Part shown: positions 1 through 9,043 of the stretch, piece after piece
Position numbering within the stretch: position 1 is the stretch's first letter
How the letters are laid out: each line of letters begins with the position of its first letter
From: CAYVLA01 sp964549615 [NCBI: uncultured Thermococci archaeon]
GTDB lineage: Archaea; CAYQAE01; CAYVLA01
Reading direction: 5' to 3'
Length of the DNA: 64,000 nt
Assembly (NCBI GenBank): GCA_964549615.1
Contig: CAZJVP010000090.1
Location: 1-64,000 of the forward strand
Made by a program: the position numbers and the translations under genes
The notes under the pieces: model-generated
The model's input: the letters and a program-made list of their open reading frames with translations, nothing else
Databases searched by the model: none
What the model was told of the DNA's origin: nothing

Positions 1-305
1 CTCTCTTGCGGGGTCGAGCAGGGACCGCCCCGATTCCTTGTCCTTTTCATTCTCTACAGTTCTTTCTTCACAGGGATGGGCACCGATCCGGTGGCTTAGT
101 CCCTCAACTTTATCCTTTATCCTTAGACAATTATGCAACGATGCTCATCAAGGTTTGCCCGGCCGCTAAGTTGACCCGAACGAAAAGATGCCCTTCTCCG
201 GCAAGGGGCCCTCAAGAACCCATGGTTCTGCAGGGTTCTGCAATGGGTCGGTAAGGTCAATGCCAGGAAGCCGCGCCCGACGTGCGCCACCGGGCCGCCT
301 AGCCT
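1..305. other. intergenic, no supported gene
   Basis: I see no gene with recognisable protein features here. The one open frame (6-254, plus) has a composition unlike the proteins around it and no upstream promoter. The stretch contains a 16-nt block at 133-148 that recurs exactly at 1239-1254, inside the broken fucosidase-like gene. A short direct repeat of GGTTCTGCA lies near 224-242. Confidence 0.5.
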
Positions 306-773
306 CTACCTTCTCGCTTGGTACTTCTTTCGATTCTCGATGACGGCCAACAGGTGCCTCTTCTCCTCGGACACGATCTTCTGGGTGGTTTCAGCCGCCG
401 AGGAGGAAAGCAGGTCGATCAAGCCGCCGAAGAAAAGGATGGTATCCTTCTCGAACTTCACGGCCAAGTCGAGCGCCTCATCCAGATTCAGGGGCATTTC
501 CGCAAGCTTTCCCGATTCCCTGAGGCTCGCGATGGGCCCGGTCATCATGAGGTTGATCAGGTACTCGAAGGCGGGGCCGCCTGCCGAGACGCGGCTTCTG
601 CTCTCCATCTGCCTGAACAGCTGGATGTGTCTGGCCTCAGCCCGAGCAAGGTTCTCGAAAAGCGACTTGGTCTCCGCGGTGATCTTGGCAGCCTGCTCGT
701 AGAACTCCTTGCCGGCCTCCTCAAGCTGGACCGCAACGCCGACGATCTCATCCGGTGTGACGTCCGTGGGCAT
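306..773 (-). CDS. ferritin-like diiron (rubrerythrin-type) protein
   Basis: This 155-residue protein has the layout of a rubrerythrin/ferritin-like four-helix bundle. Carboxylate and histidine ligands appear in two similar halves: EAGKEFYE (about 18-25) with EARH (about 46-49), then EKDTILFF (about 109) with EEKRH (about 136-140). Such proteins bind a diiron centre and usually act in peroxide reduction or oxidative stress in the cytoplasm. There is no C-terminal rubredoxin domain, so it is the short, erythrin-like form. The start is the ATG giving MPTDVTPDE. A possible TATA (CTTATCA on the minus strand, about 810) lies about 40 nt upstream. Metal content and substrate are inferred from the family. 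Confidence 0.8.
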   Translation of the reverse strand: MPTDVTPDEIVGVAVQLEEAGKEFYEQAAKITAETKSLFENLARAEARHIQLFRQMESRSRVSAGGPAFEYLINLMMTGPIASLRESGKLAEMPLNLDEALDLAVKFEKDTILFFGGLIDLLSSSAAETTQKIVSEEKRHLLAVIENRKKYQARR

Positions 774-983
774 TTTTCATCCCCGGGCTGTTGACGACCC
801 GGCATTGATAAGTGTGCGATTACGCCGTAGCTGCTGCCCCCAAAGCGACGCGTCGCTACGGCCGGCCCTCGATTGCGCACGGATATCTGGAACCACGCAT
901 TGGGTCGGCCCCCGAGAATGGGCAAGGAGAGCCAGGACGAAATCCTTAAGCCATCTTCGAGCACTGCCGGGCCAGTGTTTGCC

Positions 984-1956
984 ATGAACGGTGGGATAGC
1001 AAGCCATGGTCCGCGCCGGTCAAACACGGACTGGTTCAAGGATGCAAGGTGGGGCGTCTTCACTCACTACCTGGCGAGCGAGGAGATGACCGCGAGACGG
1101 TGGCCCCGGCGCGTGGACGGCTTCGACGTCGACGAACTTACAAGGCAGCTGGAATCGGTGGAGGCGAACTACTACTTCATCACGATCGGCCAGAATTCCG
1201 GGCACTACTGCTCGCCGAACTCCACGTACGACTCGATAATGCAACGATGCTCATGTCGGGATTCAACCCAGCAAGTGCTCGGAGCGAGATCTCGTGATGG
1301 ATCTCAGCGAAGCCCTCAGCCCCAAGGGCATCAGGCTCATGGTCTACCTGCCGAGCGGCGCCCCTGCGGAGGACGGCACGGCAGTGGAGAAGCTTGGGTG
1401 GAGTTGGGGATACAAGGGCGGTTGGCCGGCCTGGGGAACGCAGACAACTGGGGAGAGACTGGCCGAGTTCCAGGAAAGGTGGGAGGCGATCATCAAGGAA
1501 TGGTCGCTCCGCTGGCGCCGCGGAATCTGGGGATGGTGGATCGACGGCTGCTACTTCGCAGGCGCCATGTACAGACACCCCGAACCTCCCAACTTCGAAA
1601 GCTTTGCGGCAGCGCTGAAAACCGGCAACCGGGATGCCATCGTGGCCTTCAACCCTGGCGTGAAAGTCCCCGTGATCTCGCTGACTGAGCATGAGGACTA
1701 TACGGCTGGGGAGATATCAGATGCCTTCCCGGTTTGCCCAGGAAGATGGGTCGACGGAGCCCAGTACCACATCCTGAGCTACCTCGGCGGCAACTGGGCC
1801 AGGGGGCCGCCAAGGTTCGTGGACGAGTTCGTTGTGGGGTACACAAAGCAAGTCAATGCGAAGGGCGGCGTGGTGACCTGGGATGTGCCCGTAACGGAGG
1901 GAGGCTCTATACCTGCGCCCTTCCTCAGGCAACTCGCCCTTCTGCGCAAGATCTGA
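984..1956 (+). pseudogene. alpha-L-fucosidase-like (GH29-type) gene, frameshifted
   Basis: Two overlapping frames together encode one alpha-L-fucosidase-like TIM barrel. The 5' part (from ATG 984) has the family signature WFKDARWGVFTHY, then NYYFITIGQNSGHY and NSTYDSIM. The 3' part (to 1956) continues with CSERDLVMDL, KGIRLMVYLPSG and WGWWIDGCYF, where the Asp of WIDG may be the nucleophile. The break lies at 1239-1270: the bridging residues MSGFNP are in a third frame. An extra 11 nt (1242-1252) plus one missing base near 1270 would restore continuity. The intact product would be about 320 residues, shorter than typical GH29 enzymes and without a visible signal peptide. It is either a recent pseudogene or an assembly error. 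It lies just upstream of a sugar isomerase and an esterase on the same strand. Confidence 0.75.
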
Positions 1957-2120
1957 GTCCAGTCGTCAAGAGATACCCCAAGGGCAGGCCGCCAAAAGCG
2001 CCGAAGGCTAGACGGTAACATTTGATAAAAGCTGGGAGCCCCTCTGCCAGTCCTACAGCCATGGGATCCGGCTTGTGGCCGGGCGCGCGGGCTACAGGAA
2101 ATGAGGGAGGAGGTAGTCGG

Positions 2121-2951
2121 ATGAGATTGGGAGGTCCGGTCTCCGGCTATTCAGATCCGAAGACTTGGATATCGGCACTGCAACGCCATGGCTACACGGC
2201 AGCCTACTGCCCGGTAACGAGCCAAGATGACCCGGCCACCATCCAGGCCTACAGGGAGGCCGCTGACGAGGCCGACGTGGTGATCGCGGAGGTGGGCGCC
2301 TGGAGTAGCCCGCTGGGCCCTGACGAGAACGAACGTCGGTCGGCGCTGAAAAAGTGCAAGGAACAGCTGGCCTTGGCCGATGCCATAGGTGCCCGGTGCT
2401 GCGTCAACATCTCGGGCTCGAGGGGCAAGAACTGGGCAGGGCCTGACCCCCTTGACCTGACCCACGAGACGTTCGATATGATCGTTGAGACCGTCAGAGA
2501 GATCATCGATTCGGTGAGCCCGAAGAGAACCTACTATACGCTCGAGACGATGCAGTGGATGTACCCGGACTCCGCCGACAGCTACCTTGAGCTAATGAGG
2601 GCGATCGACCGCAAAAGGTTCGCCGTGCATTTCGACCCTGTGAACCTCGTGAACAGCCCGCAACGCTATTTCGGTAACGCGGATCTCATCCGGGAATTCA
2701 TCTCCAAGCTTGGGCCCTTCATCAGGAGTTGCCATGGAAAGGACGTGATCCTCTCCGAGATGGCTTTGGTTCATCTGAGTGAAGTTCGCCCCGGGCTAGG
2801 CCGGCTGGACTACCGCACGTTGCTCAGGGAGCTGGATCGCCTCGATCCGGATACGCCGCTCATGCTTGAGCACCTCCAGACGGATGAGGAGTATGCGTTG
2901 GCGGCGAAGTACGTTCGGGGCATCGCGAAGGAGGTCGGCGTCAAGCTCTGA
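2121..2951 (+). CDS. sugar phosphate isomerase/epimerase (xylose isomerase-like TIM barrel)
   Basis: This 276-residue protein belongs to the AP endonuclease 2/xylose isomerase-like TIM-barrel superfamily. Likely metal ligands appear in order: Glu in YYTLETMQW, Asp in VHFDPVN, His in SCHGKD and Glu in LMLEHL. That set is typical of the sugar epimerases and isomerases rather than the DNA-repair members. I chose ATG 2121 over the longer frame from 2022 because a GGGAGGAGG ribosome-binding site sits just upstream and the domain begins there. It probably acts in the cytoplasm on sugars or sugar acids released by neighbouring enzymes. The exact substrate cannot be told from the sequence. Confidence 0.8.
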   Translation: MRLGGPVSGYSDPKTWISALQRHGYTAAYCPVTSQDDPATIQAYREAADEADVVIAEVGAWSSPLGPDENERRSALKKCKEQLALADAIGARCCVNISGSRGKNWAGPDPLDLTHETFDMIVETVREIIDSVSPKRTYYTLETMQWMYPDSADSYLELMRAIDRKRFAVHFDPVNLVNSPQRYFGNADLIREFISKLGPFIRSCHGKDVILSEMALVHLSEVRPGLGRLDYRTLLRELDRLDPDTPLMLEHLQTDEEYALAAKYVRGIAKEVGVKL

Positions 2952-2980
2952 ACCGGCATAACCCTCCTTGAGGGATCCAG

Positions 2981-4078
2981 TTGAACGAAAGGAATGCGGA
3001 TTTCCAAAGGCCGGGCGTGGATCGAAACCTCCCCGTCTTCTACAAGAAGCTATCCGAGCGGCTCGATTTCCCGCTCTCGTGGCTGTCCGGCAACTTCCGC
3101 GGCTTCGATGTCTGGCGGAAGGCTGCCCGGGACAAGGTCATGCAGCACCTCCTACCTCCTCCGACATCCGCCCCCTTCGATCCGGTCATCGTGGATGAGC
3201 AGGACCGAGGAACTCATCTCGCGCGCAAGGTCGTCCTGAACATCACGGCCGACAGCAGGGTCTTGTCATTGATGGCCGTGCCGAAGGGCGAGGGGCCGTT
3301 TCCCGGGGCCTTGATCCTGCATGACCATGGTGCACGGTTTGACATCGGCAAAGAGAAGGCCATCAGGCCTTGGAACGATCGCCCTGAGCGCATCAGGTCG
3401 GCGAAGCAGTGGGTGGAGCAGTATTTCGGCGGACGCTTCATCGGCGATGAGCTGGCAAGGAGGGGTTATGTCTGCCTTTGCATCGATGCGCTTAACTGGT
3501 CGGACAGAGGAGGGGGAGGATACGAGGGCCAACAGGCGCTGGCGGCCAATCTCCTTCACCTAGGTACATCCTTCGCCGGTCTCATCGCCCACGAGGACAT
3601 GCGGGCAGCCCAGTTCCTAGCGACGCAACCCGGGGTGGACCCCGAACGCATTGCTGCGATCGGATTCTCAATGGGGGCGTTCCGTGCATGGCAGGCCGCC
3701 GCCCTCTCGGAACATATCAGGGCCCGCATAGCCGTGCGCTGGATGGCGACCGTGAAGGGCCTCGTGGTGCCGGGCAATAACCAGACATTGGGCCAATCCG
3801 CCTTCACCATGATCCACCCGGGGCTGTTCAACTACCTCGACTACCCTGATGTCGCGAGCATAGCGTGCCCTAAGCCGATGCTCTTCTACAACGGCGAAGA
3901 TGACGTTCTCTTTCCCATTGCCTCGGTTGAGGAAGCGTATGCGAAGATGCGCAGAGTGTGGGAATCGCAGGGAGCAGGCATCAGGCTGGAGACCAAGCTT
4001 TGGAAAGCGGGGCACATCTTCGACCTGACCATGCAGGACGCCGCATTCAGCTGGCTCGCGCGGAACCTCAAGGCGTGA
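2981..4078 (+). CDS. alpha/beta hydrolase, acetyl-xylan-esterase or dienelactone-hydrolase type
   Basis: This 365-residue alpha/beta hydrolase has the nucleophile elbow GFSMG with Ser230, an acidic residue in YNGEDDVLFP (about 305-310), and a histidine in KAGHIFD near the C-terminus, which together form a catalytic triad. The N-terminal 90 residues resemble the cap-like lead-in of bacterial deacetylase or glucuronoyl-type esterases. There is no signal peptide, so it is probably cytoplasmic. It starts 29 nt after the isomerase, using TTG 2981, and is likely co-transcribed with it. A role in removing acyl groups from oligosaccharides is inferred from family and context. Confidence 0.75.
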   Translation: MNERNADFQRPGVDRNLPVFYKKLSERLDFPLSWLSGNFRGFDVWRKAARDKVMQHLLPPPTSAPFDPVIVDEQDRGTHLARKVVLNITADSRVLSLMAVPKGEGPFPGALILHDHGARFDIGKEKAIRPWNDRPERIRSAKQWVEQYFGGRFIGDELARRGYVCLCIDALNWSDRGGGGYEGQQALAANLLHLGTSFAGLIAHEDMRAAQFLATQPGVDPERIAAIGFSMGAFRAWQAAALSEHIRARIAVRWMATVKGLVVPGNNQTLGQSAFTMIHPGLFNYLDYPDVASIACPKPMLFYNGEDDVLFPIASVEEAYAKMRRVWESQGAGIRLETKLWKAGHIFDLTMQDAAFSWLARNLKA

Positions 4079-4272
4079 CCGGTCTGAGGCTTCACATTCA
4101 GATATTCTCGCTCGGGGCCTGAGAGCCTTTGAATGCTTCAACGCGGCCAGGGGCCTTCACTCCTGCATTTTCTCCGGCCATCGAAGGACGACCGCTGAAA
4201 AGCGCAGCGCCCAAGAAATAGGCACTGGGTCCCCTTGCGAGACGGCGGACGGCACCGTGCTTCCGACTGCCA

Positions 4273-5514
4273 TCAAAGGTACCCTGCCCTGGTCATTCGC
4301 ACCTCGCGGTACAGCCTCCTCCTGACCATGACCACCCAAAGGACGACGCCGCAGATAAGCAGGGTACCGGTGACTGCAAGCCACTCCGCCAGATACACCC
4401 ACATCATCGCGGCGTCCTTCAGCTTCACTGCTTCCTTCTCCAGCTCGTCGACCGCCTGCTCGGCTTCCTTGAGAAGCGAGAGGGCTGCGTCGTAATCCTG
4501 CCTTATGTACGCAGCCTCCGCAGCTCGGACGGTCTGGTCGATCTGCGCCATGTGGCTGTCCAACTTGGCCGAGCTTCCACCGAAGCTCTCCACGAAAATG
4601 AAGAGCGATGTGAGCAGCGCCCTTTGATTCGTGAGGCCGAAGAACTTTCCTCGTATGGTGTGAACGAGGGCCACATCCCGGGGAACGGGAACCCTGCTCG
4701 CGTACATGCCAACGTCCGCCGCGAAGTCGAGGTAGTAATCCCAGAGGCAGAAGCTTTCACCCCAGGCCGGCGTCCAGTCCGAGGTGAAGGCGATCGTGCG
4801 GCCCTGATGGTAGTCCCAAGCGTCCAAGAAAGGGAACTCTCCTTTCACCATACCAACGAGCCGGGCCAGTTCATCCGCGCCCTGCTTGACAGCCACGATG
4901 TTTAGGCCGTAGAAGGGAGGGCACCTCTCCCACGGAAGGTACTTCATGAGCTCGTTCTCCGGATCCACAACCTTAACACGGAAAGCGTCGGAGTCTGCCC
5001 GGCCTCCCGTGTGGAACTCAACGGGCAAGGCGTCCGCCACCGCGGTTCCGTCCCAGCTCGCATAACCCGCCCACCCGCCGAAGCTCTCGTATCCACCCAC
5101 CATGATCAGCCCAAGTCCGGCCTCCCGCACGCACCTTTCCATCCACACAACCTCTTCAGGCCGGAAGTTGAGAAGATGGACATCCGAGAGCAGGATCACG
5201 TCCAAGGAGTCCCTCATCTGCTCGAAGGTCTTGGGCATGTACTGCCTCATGTACCTGTGGACGTCCGATATCTTCCAGCCCTGGCCGAGAAGATCGTCCA
5301 GGCAGGCAGGGATGAGGGTGCCTACGAAGGTGGGGTCGGATCTGTAGATGTAGGCCGGATTTCGGGTCAGGATCGCGTCGCCGATGTAGATCAGGCGGAT
5401 CCTTCCCGTCTGTGGATCCCTGCGTCCCTCCTGAGCAGAAGAGAGGCCGCAGGAAAGCAACAGTAGCGATGCTGCAACAAGGGAGGAGCAAGTTGCTAAC
5501 TTCGATTGTCTCAC
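4273..5514 (-). CDS. SAP1: GATase1-like surface protein with C-terminal membrane anchor
   Basis: First of eight paralogs (413 aa). It has an N-terminal signal sequence (about 8-27, with LLLSC that could be a lipobox), then a Rossmann-type GATase1-like domain. The motifs are LIYIGDA (41-47), RQYMPKTF (90-97), DVILLSD (105-111), GGYESFGG (140-147) and DWTPAWG (246-252). A helical region (about 320-370) precedes one membrane helix and the basic tail RRRLYREVRMTR. Class-I amidotransferases have a Cys nucleophile in the elbow; here that position reads YES, so amidotransferase activity is unlikely. The start is GTG 5514, 26 nt from a TATA-like box, which suggests a leaderless mRNA. It follows the heparinase-GH-phosphatase genes on the same strand. 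Function unknown. Confidence 0.85.
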   Translation of the reverse strand: MRQSKLATCSSLVAASLLLLSCGLSSAQEGRRDPQTGRIRLIYIGDAILTRNPAYIYRSDPTFVGTLIPACLDDLLGQGWKISDVHRYMRQYMPKTFEQMRDSLDVILLSDVHLLNFRPEEVVWMERCVREAGLGLIMVGGYESFGGWAGYASWDGTAVADALPVEFHTGGRADSDAFRVKVVDPENELMKYLPWERCPPFYGLNIVAVKQGADELARLVGMVKGEFPFLDAWDYHQGRTIAFTSDWTPAWGESFCLWDYYLDFAADVGMYASRVPVPRDVALVHTIRGKFFGLTNQRALLTSLFIFVESFGGSSAKLDSHMAQIDQTVRAAEAAYIRQDYDAALSLLKEAEQAVDELEKEAVKLKDAAMMWVYLAEWLAVTGTLLICGVVLWVVMVRRRLYREVRMTRAGYL

Positions 5515-5535
5515 GCCCCCAGATTGCGTTGCCGA

Positions 5536-5545
5536 GAATTAAACG
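5536..5545 (-). promoter_or_regulatory. TATA-like box of SAP1
   Basis: Read on the minus strand this is CGTTTAATTC. Its centre is about 26 nt before GTG 5514, the spacing expected when transcription begins at the start codon. Confidence 0.45.
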
Positions 5546-5605
5546 TTGTGGACCCGTCCTGACGGAGGGCCTTCTGCTCCGCTAGCACGGCTTGTGGTGC
5601 GGTAG

Positions 5606-5935
5606 CTAGATGGCAATGCCCTGGTCGGCCAGCCTCTTTTTGAGCAGTGCGACGAGCTCAGGCTCGCCCCTTTTGTATACATCCGGGATGTCGAGGACTG
5701 CGATCTTGCCCCTAGCTTCAGGGGATATGCGCAGGACGGCCTCCTTATGCTCATCCTCCATGACGAATATCCGGTCGGCCCACTCTATGTCCTCCGCCGA
5801 GACCCTTCTGCGAGCCCATTCCCAGGTGCCGCCCGACCTTACCTGGAAGCCGGGCCTGTCTTTCACAAGATCCTCAGCCGTCTTGCTCCTGTCAAGGTTC
5901 GCGGTGCAGACGAACAGGATCTTCTGGGTCATCAA
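5606..5935 (-). CDS. low-molecular-weight protein tyrosine phosphatase-like protein
   Basis: This compact 109-residue protein starts with ILFVCTANLDRSKTAE. It contains the C-X5-R phosphate-binding loop (Cys10, Arg16, Ser17) of low-molecular-weight phosphotyrosine phosphatases. A conserved acidic stretch, DIPDVYK (about 81-87), could supply the general acid. It is shorter than the usual 140-160 residues and matches the small predicted tyrosine phosphatase group found in prokaryotes. It is cytoplasmic and lies 26 nt after the upstream GH gene and 91 nt before SAP1 on the same strand. Its substrate is unknown; reversal of a tyrosine phosphorylation signal is a family-based inference. Confidence 0.75.
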   Translation of the reverse strand: MMTQKILFVCTANLDRSKTAEDLVKDRPGFQVRSGGTWEWARRRVSAEDIEWADRIFVMEDEHKEAVLRISPEARGKIAVLDIPDVYKRGEPELVALLKKRLADQGIAI

Positions 5936-5961
5936 GACACCTCCTTTCCTCTTGCGGCAGG

Positions 5962-7077
5962 TCAGCGCCTCCGCGTTTCAAGGATCTCTTTGATGGCCTC
6001 GACCGCCGGCTTGTCGGACCCATCCTCGTTCGTTATCGCAAGGCCCCGGAATGCCGGGTTGCCGCACATGTCCTCCTTCGGTATCGGCCTCCAATGCCAG
6101 AGGTTGAACCCGTATCCTTGATCGAGGGCGCTCGTTATCTTGGCGGCGAGCACCCTCGCCTGATTCTCTATGCCATGCTCACAGATGCTGGCTCCCAGCT
6201 CGCCGACTATCAACGGGACGTCTGGGTAGAGCGCCTTGAAGAAGCCTGCCCTCCTCTCAAGCTCAGCCGCGATCTCGTCAGCGGTCCTGTCCTCCCATCC
6301 ATAGAAAACCATGCTCAGGAAGTCGAAGGTATACTCGCCCTCGATCGGGGATTCCCCTTCCGCCCAATCCAAGTTGATCAAGCTGCAGTCGTGGTATCCG
6401 ATCCGAAACTCGCCCCGAAGGTTCGGATCCAGCCTGGACGGTAGGCTCCCCAAGGTCTCGCGAAGGTAGGCGGCATGAATCCTCGCATCCCGGTAGGGAT
6501 CCAGCCCCTCCGGCTCGGTCCCCTCGGTGAAGAGGACGATGTAGACCATGTCATGGAAGTCTTCTATCCGTTCCAGGAACTCCCCGACGTACCTTTCGAA
6601 TGCATCGTACATGGTCCGGTTGGTGATCCAACTCCCGGGGTCTATGCCCTCGGGCGACCAACCCTTGCCGAGGTAGTTGAGGCCGAGGATCGCCTCCATC
6701 CCGTTTGCCCGCAACAGCACCAGCACCTTCCTCAGATGCTCGAACCGGCCGAGATTGTAGACCGGGGGTTTGGCCAGCGGCTTGGGGTTGAACTCTGCCC
6801 ACGGGTTCACGATCCATATGGTGTTGAAGCCGGTAGCCTTGATCTTGGGCAACGATCTTTCCAGCTCCTCGTAGTATGTCTCCTCGTCGAACGGGAAGAC
6901 GTAGAAGGTCACGCTCCTGATCATGCTGTAGTCGCCCGCCTCGCCTTCGCCATACGGCCGTCTTGCCGTCTCAAGGTACGCCACCAGCACTGCGATCGCC
7001 GCGGCGAAGGCCACACCGATGATCACGTACCGGCCCGCAATAATCACCGGCCAACCCCCTAGCTTACCCACCGGCAA
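5962..7077 (-). CDS. membrane-anchored clan GH-A (GH5-like) glycoside hydrolase
   Basis: This 371-residue protein has an N-terminal membrane helix (about 11-35) and an extracytoplasmic TIM barrel. Candidate catalytic glutamates are Glu185 in LFTEGTEP after strand 4 and Glu293 in LIVGELG after strand 7, the arrangement of clan GH-A retaining enzymes such as GH5. Other barrel segments include FNTIWIVNPW and GMEAILGLNYLGKG. Its 5' end overlaps the 3' end of the heparinase-like gene by 14 nt, so the two are almost certainly co-transcribed. It probably cleaves a beta-linked polysaccharide at the cell surface. The exact GH family and substrate are not determined. Confidence 0.75.
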   Translation of the reverse strand: MPVGKLGGWPVIIAGRYVIIGVAFAAAIAVLVAYLETARRPYGEGEAGDYSMIRSVTFYVFPFDEETYYEELERSLPKIKATGFNTIWIVNPWAEFNPKPLAKPPVYNLGRFEHLRKVLVLLRANGMEAILGLNYLGKGWSPEGIDPGSWITNRTMYDAFERYVGEFLERIEDFHDMVYIVLFTEGTEPEGLDPYRDARIHAAYLRETLGSLPSRLDPNLRGEFRIGYHDCSLINLDWAEGESPIEGEYTFDFLSMVFYGWEDRTADEIAAELERRAGFFKALYPDVPLIVGELGASICEHGIENQARVLAAKITSALDQGYGFNLWHWRPIPKEDMCGNPAFRGLAITNEDGSDKPAVEAIKEILETRRR

Positions 7078-8908
7078 GCGAACCGGGAAGGATAACGAGG
7101 CGCAGCCTAGCTGAATTCCCCTCGATGGGCATCTCGATCAGCGCACGGTGGACCTCGCTTTGGAACTTCTTGTCCTTGAGATCCACCTGCTCGACCGCGA
7201 CCTTTGGTTGCTGCGCGTCGATGCGGACCTCGATCCCAGCCCTCTCGCCGGTTATGCGAAGCGCGCCTTCCCCGCACCGGCAGATGCTTCCCCAGGTGTA
7301 TAGCGGACATGCATACTGGCCAGACTGTCCCAGCAGCTTGACGTCGTCCGTTATCTCCACCCGGGGCGGGCTTGCGCCTCTGTGTAGGGCCATCGTCCTA
7401 CGAAGGCTCCCAAGCCCTATGCCCGCTGGATAGGCGTCTTTCAGCTCCAGGCACAGTGCGTCCTTAGATTTCGAGGTTCTGTGCTCAAGCACCTTAGCAG
7501 CGTGCTGCGGTCCCGGCGCCTGTTGATGCCCATTCACGAGAGGTACGTTGTGACCCCAGGAGGAGTTGACGAGGATGTCGTATCTGCGGGGCCCGAAGTA
7601 GTCCTTGGTGTAGGATCCTGATCCGAGATCAACGATCAGCGACTCACCCCCAAAATGCACTATGAAGTTGCCCAGGTCATTGTGGTTGTGGTTCTCGCCG
7701 TTGTGGCCCCCCTTCGCCGCCAGCATCAGGCATCCGTCGTCTGCAGGGTCGGACCGACTGATCATCCATTGCATGCCGGGGTAGTAGACGTGCATTTCCC
7801 GGTTCAACCCGCCTGGGTGGGGCCGGTCTGGCATCCAGACCAAGTCCCTCAGCCCCCATGTTCGAGGCCCAGCATCGTACTGGTATTGTGCGAACGCGTT
7901 CACCTGCTCCAGGCCCAGACGGCGACCCAGATAGAACATCAGGGAGGCCGGGAACGCGACCTGGGGGCTGCAGTCTGAGAAGTTCACAACGTTTTGGCCG
8001 CTGAGAGTCACCCGCTGTGGAAACATGGCAATCCCATCCATCTCCGGGGCGTCCATGAGGGAGATCTTGCCATCCGTCCTGGCCTCCAGAAGATACGAAA
8101 GCCAGGCGTAGTTGGACACGCCATAGCTCCAGTAGCCGGGCCCTTCCTCGCACCCGCCGCCCTGGTCGAAGCTTCGCAGATAGCAGTTCATGGATCTGAT
8201 GCACTTCTCGATCATTGCTGCGAGCCTTCGGCGTTCCTGCATCTCCAGCAGGGCCGACCCGACGACCCCGCAGTTGCACACTGCCGTCCAGTTGTTCACA
8301 TGCCCTCTGCCTCCGCCGAACATCCACCAGAGATCGTCGTGCTCCAGGTAGGGCCGCCAGCATCTCCTGTCGATCTCGTACAGGATCCGCTGCCTGATCA
8401 TTGGATCATGCTCGTCCAACCTGTCACCCATGATGTAAGCCGCCTCGGCAAGGGTTCTCGCAGTCTCAGCCGACACGAGGTCAACCCACGAGAAATCCCG
8501 GTACTCGGGCAGCGATGTGCGGCTGTGGGCCGGTATCACCCAACTGCTTTCCTCACATATCGCCCATGCATGGTCCATGATGGCGTCCATGCAGCGTCCC
8601 TTGCGCTCGATGCATTCCCCGATGACGAGCGATATCAGGCGCGAGCGCCTCGCATGGATGATCCCGTCGTGGGGAGACCTGTCTCCAGTCCTTGAGTAGT
8701 TGAGATAGAGCGAGGCCGGAACTGCAACGATAGGCTCCGCGAGTTCCTTGTCCAACTTCCCCAGCCATTCACCGACGGAGATTCCAAGCATCGGATTGCT
8801 GAGAATGCCTTGCCAACTACCCTCATCGCGGTACCTTGGCAGAGGAGCCCGCCCCGTCGTGTCCCTGAGGATCCGGTCGATCTCTGCGCGATCCAACTCC
8901 CTTATCAT
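7064..8908 (-). CDS. heparinase II/III-family polysaccharide lyase-like protein
   Basis: This 614-residue protein combines an all-helical N-terminal half (incomplete toroid, about 90-350) with a C-terminal beta-sandwich. That is the layout of heparinase II/III and oligo-alginate lyases. The diagnostic segment GGHNGENHNHNDLGNF (about 405-420), with its His/Asn cluster, is followed by LIVDLGSGSY and SWGHNVPLVNG, as in the heparinase II/III-like domain. No convincing signal peptide is visible, so it may act in the cytoplasm on imported oligosaccharides. It is first in the minus-strand run heparinase, GH, phosphatase, SAP1. Uronic acid-containing substrates are a family-based inference. Confidence 0.8.
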   Translation of the reverse strand: MIRELDRAEIDRILRDTTGRAPLPRYRDEGSWQGILSNPMLGISVGEWLGKLDKELAEPIVAVPASLYLNYSRTGDRSPHDGIIHARRSRLISLVIGECIERKGRCMDAIMDHAWAICEESSWVIPAHSRTSLPEYRDFSWVDLVSAETARTLAEAAYIMGDRLDEHDPMIRQRILYEIDRRCWRPYLEHDDLWWMFGGGRGHVNNWTAVCNCGVVGSALLEMQERRRLAAMIEKCIRSMNCYLRSFDQGGGCEEGPGYWSYGVSNYAWLSYLLEARTDGKISLMDAPEMDGIAMFPQRVTLSGQNVVNFSDCSPQVAFPASLMFYLGRRLGLEQVNAFAQYQYDAGPRTWGLRDLVWMPDRPHPGGLNREMHVYYPGMQWMISRSDPADDGCLMLAAKGGHNGENHNHNDLGNFIVHFGGESLIVDLGSGSYTKDYFGPRRYDILVNSSWGHNVPLVNGHQQAPGPQHAAKVLEHRTSKSKDALCLELKDAYPAGIGLGSLRRTMALHRGASPPRVEITDDVKLLGQSGQYACPLYTWGSICRCGEGALRITGERAGIEVRIDAQQPKVAVEQVDLKDKKFQSEVHRALIEMPIEGNSARLRLVILPGSLAGG

Positions 8909-9004
8909 TGCCTCTCCCGCCGCGCAAGCACCTGCGGTCTTCGGCTTCGGCCGATTTAATGCCTACCCTATCGCTACTCTTTCCAGCGGCAACCAGATGT
9001 CAAA

Positions 9005-9012
9005 GATTTATC
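9005..9012 (+). promoter_or_regulatory. TATA-like box of SAP2
   Basis: GATTTATC about 35 nt before TTG 9044; it would give a 5' leader of about 10 nt. Confidence 0.35.
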
Positions 9013-9043
9013 CAAACACGGCAACGGACCAGCCAGTGAGTCC

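Noticed and set aside
6-254. An 82-codon open frame at the window start
   Set aside because: No domain, no promoter, and composition unlike neighbouring genes.
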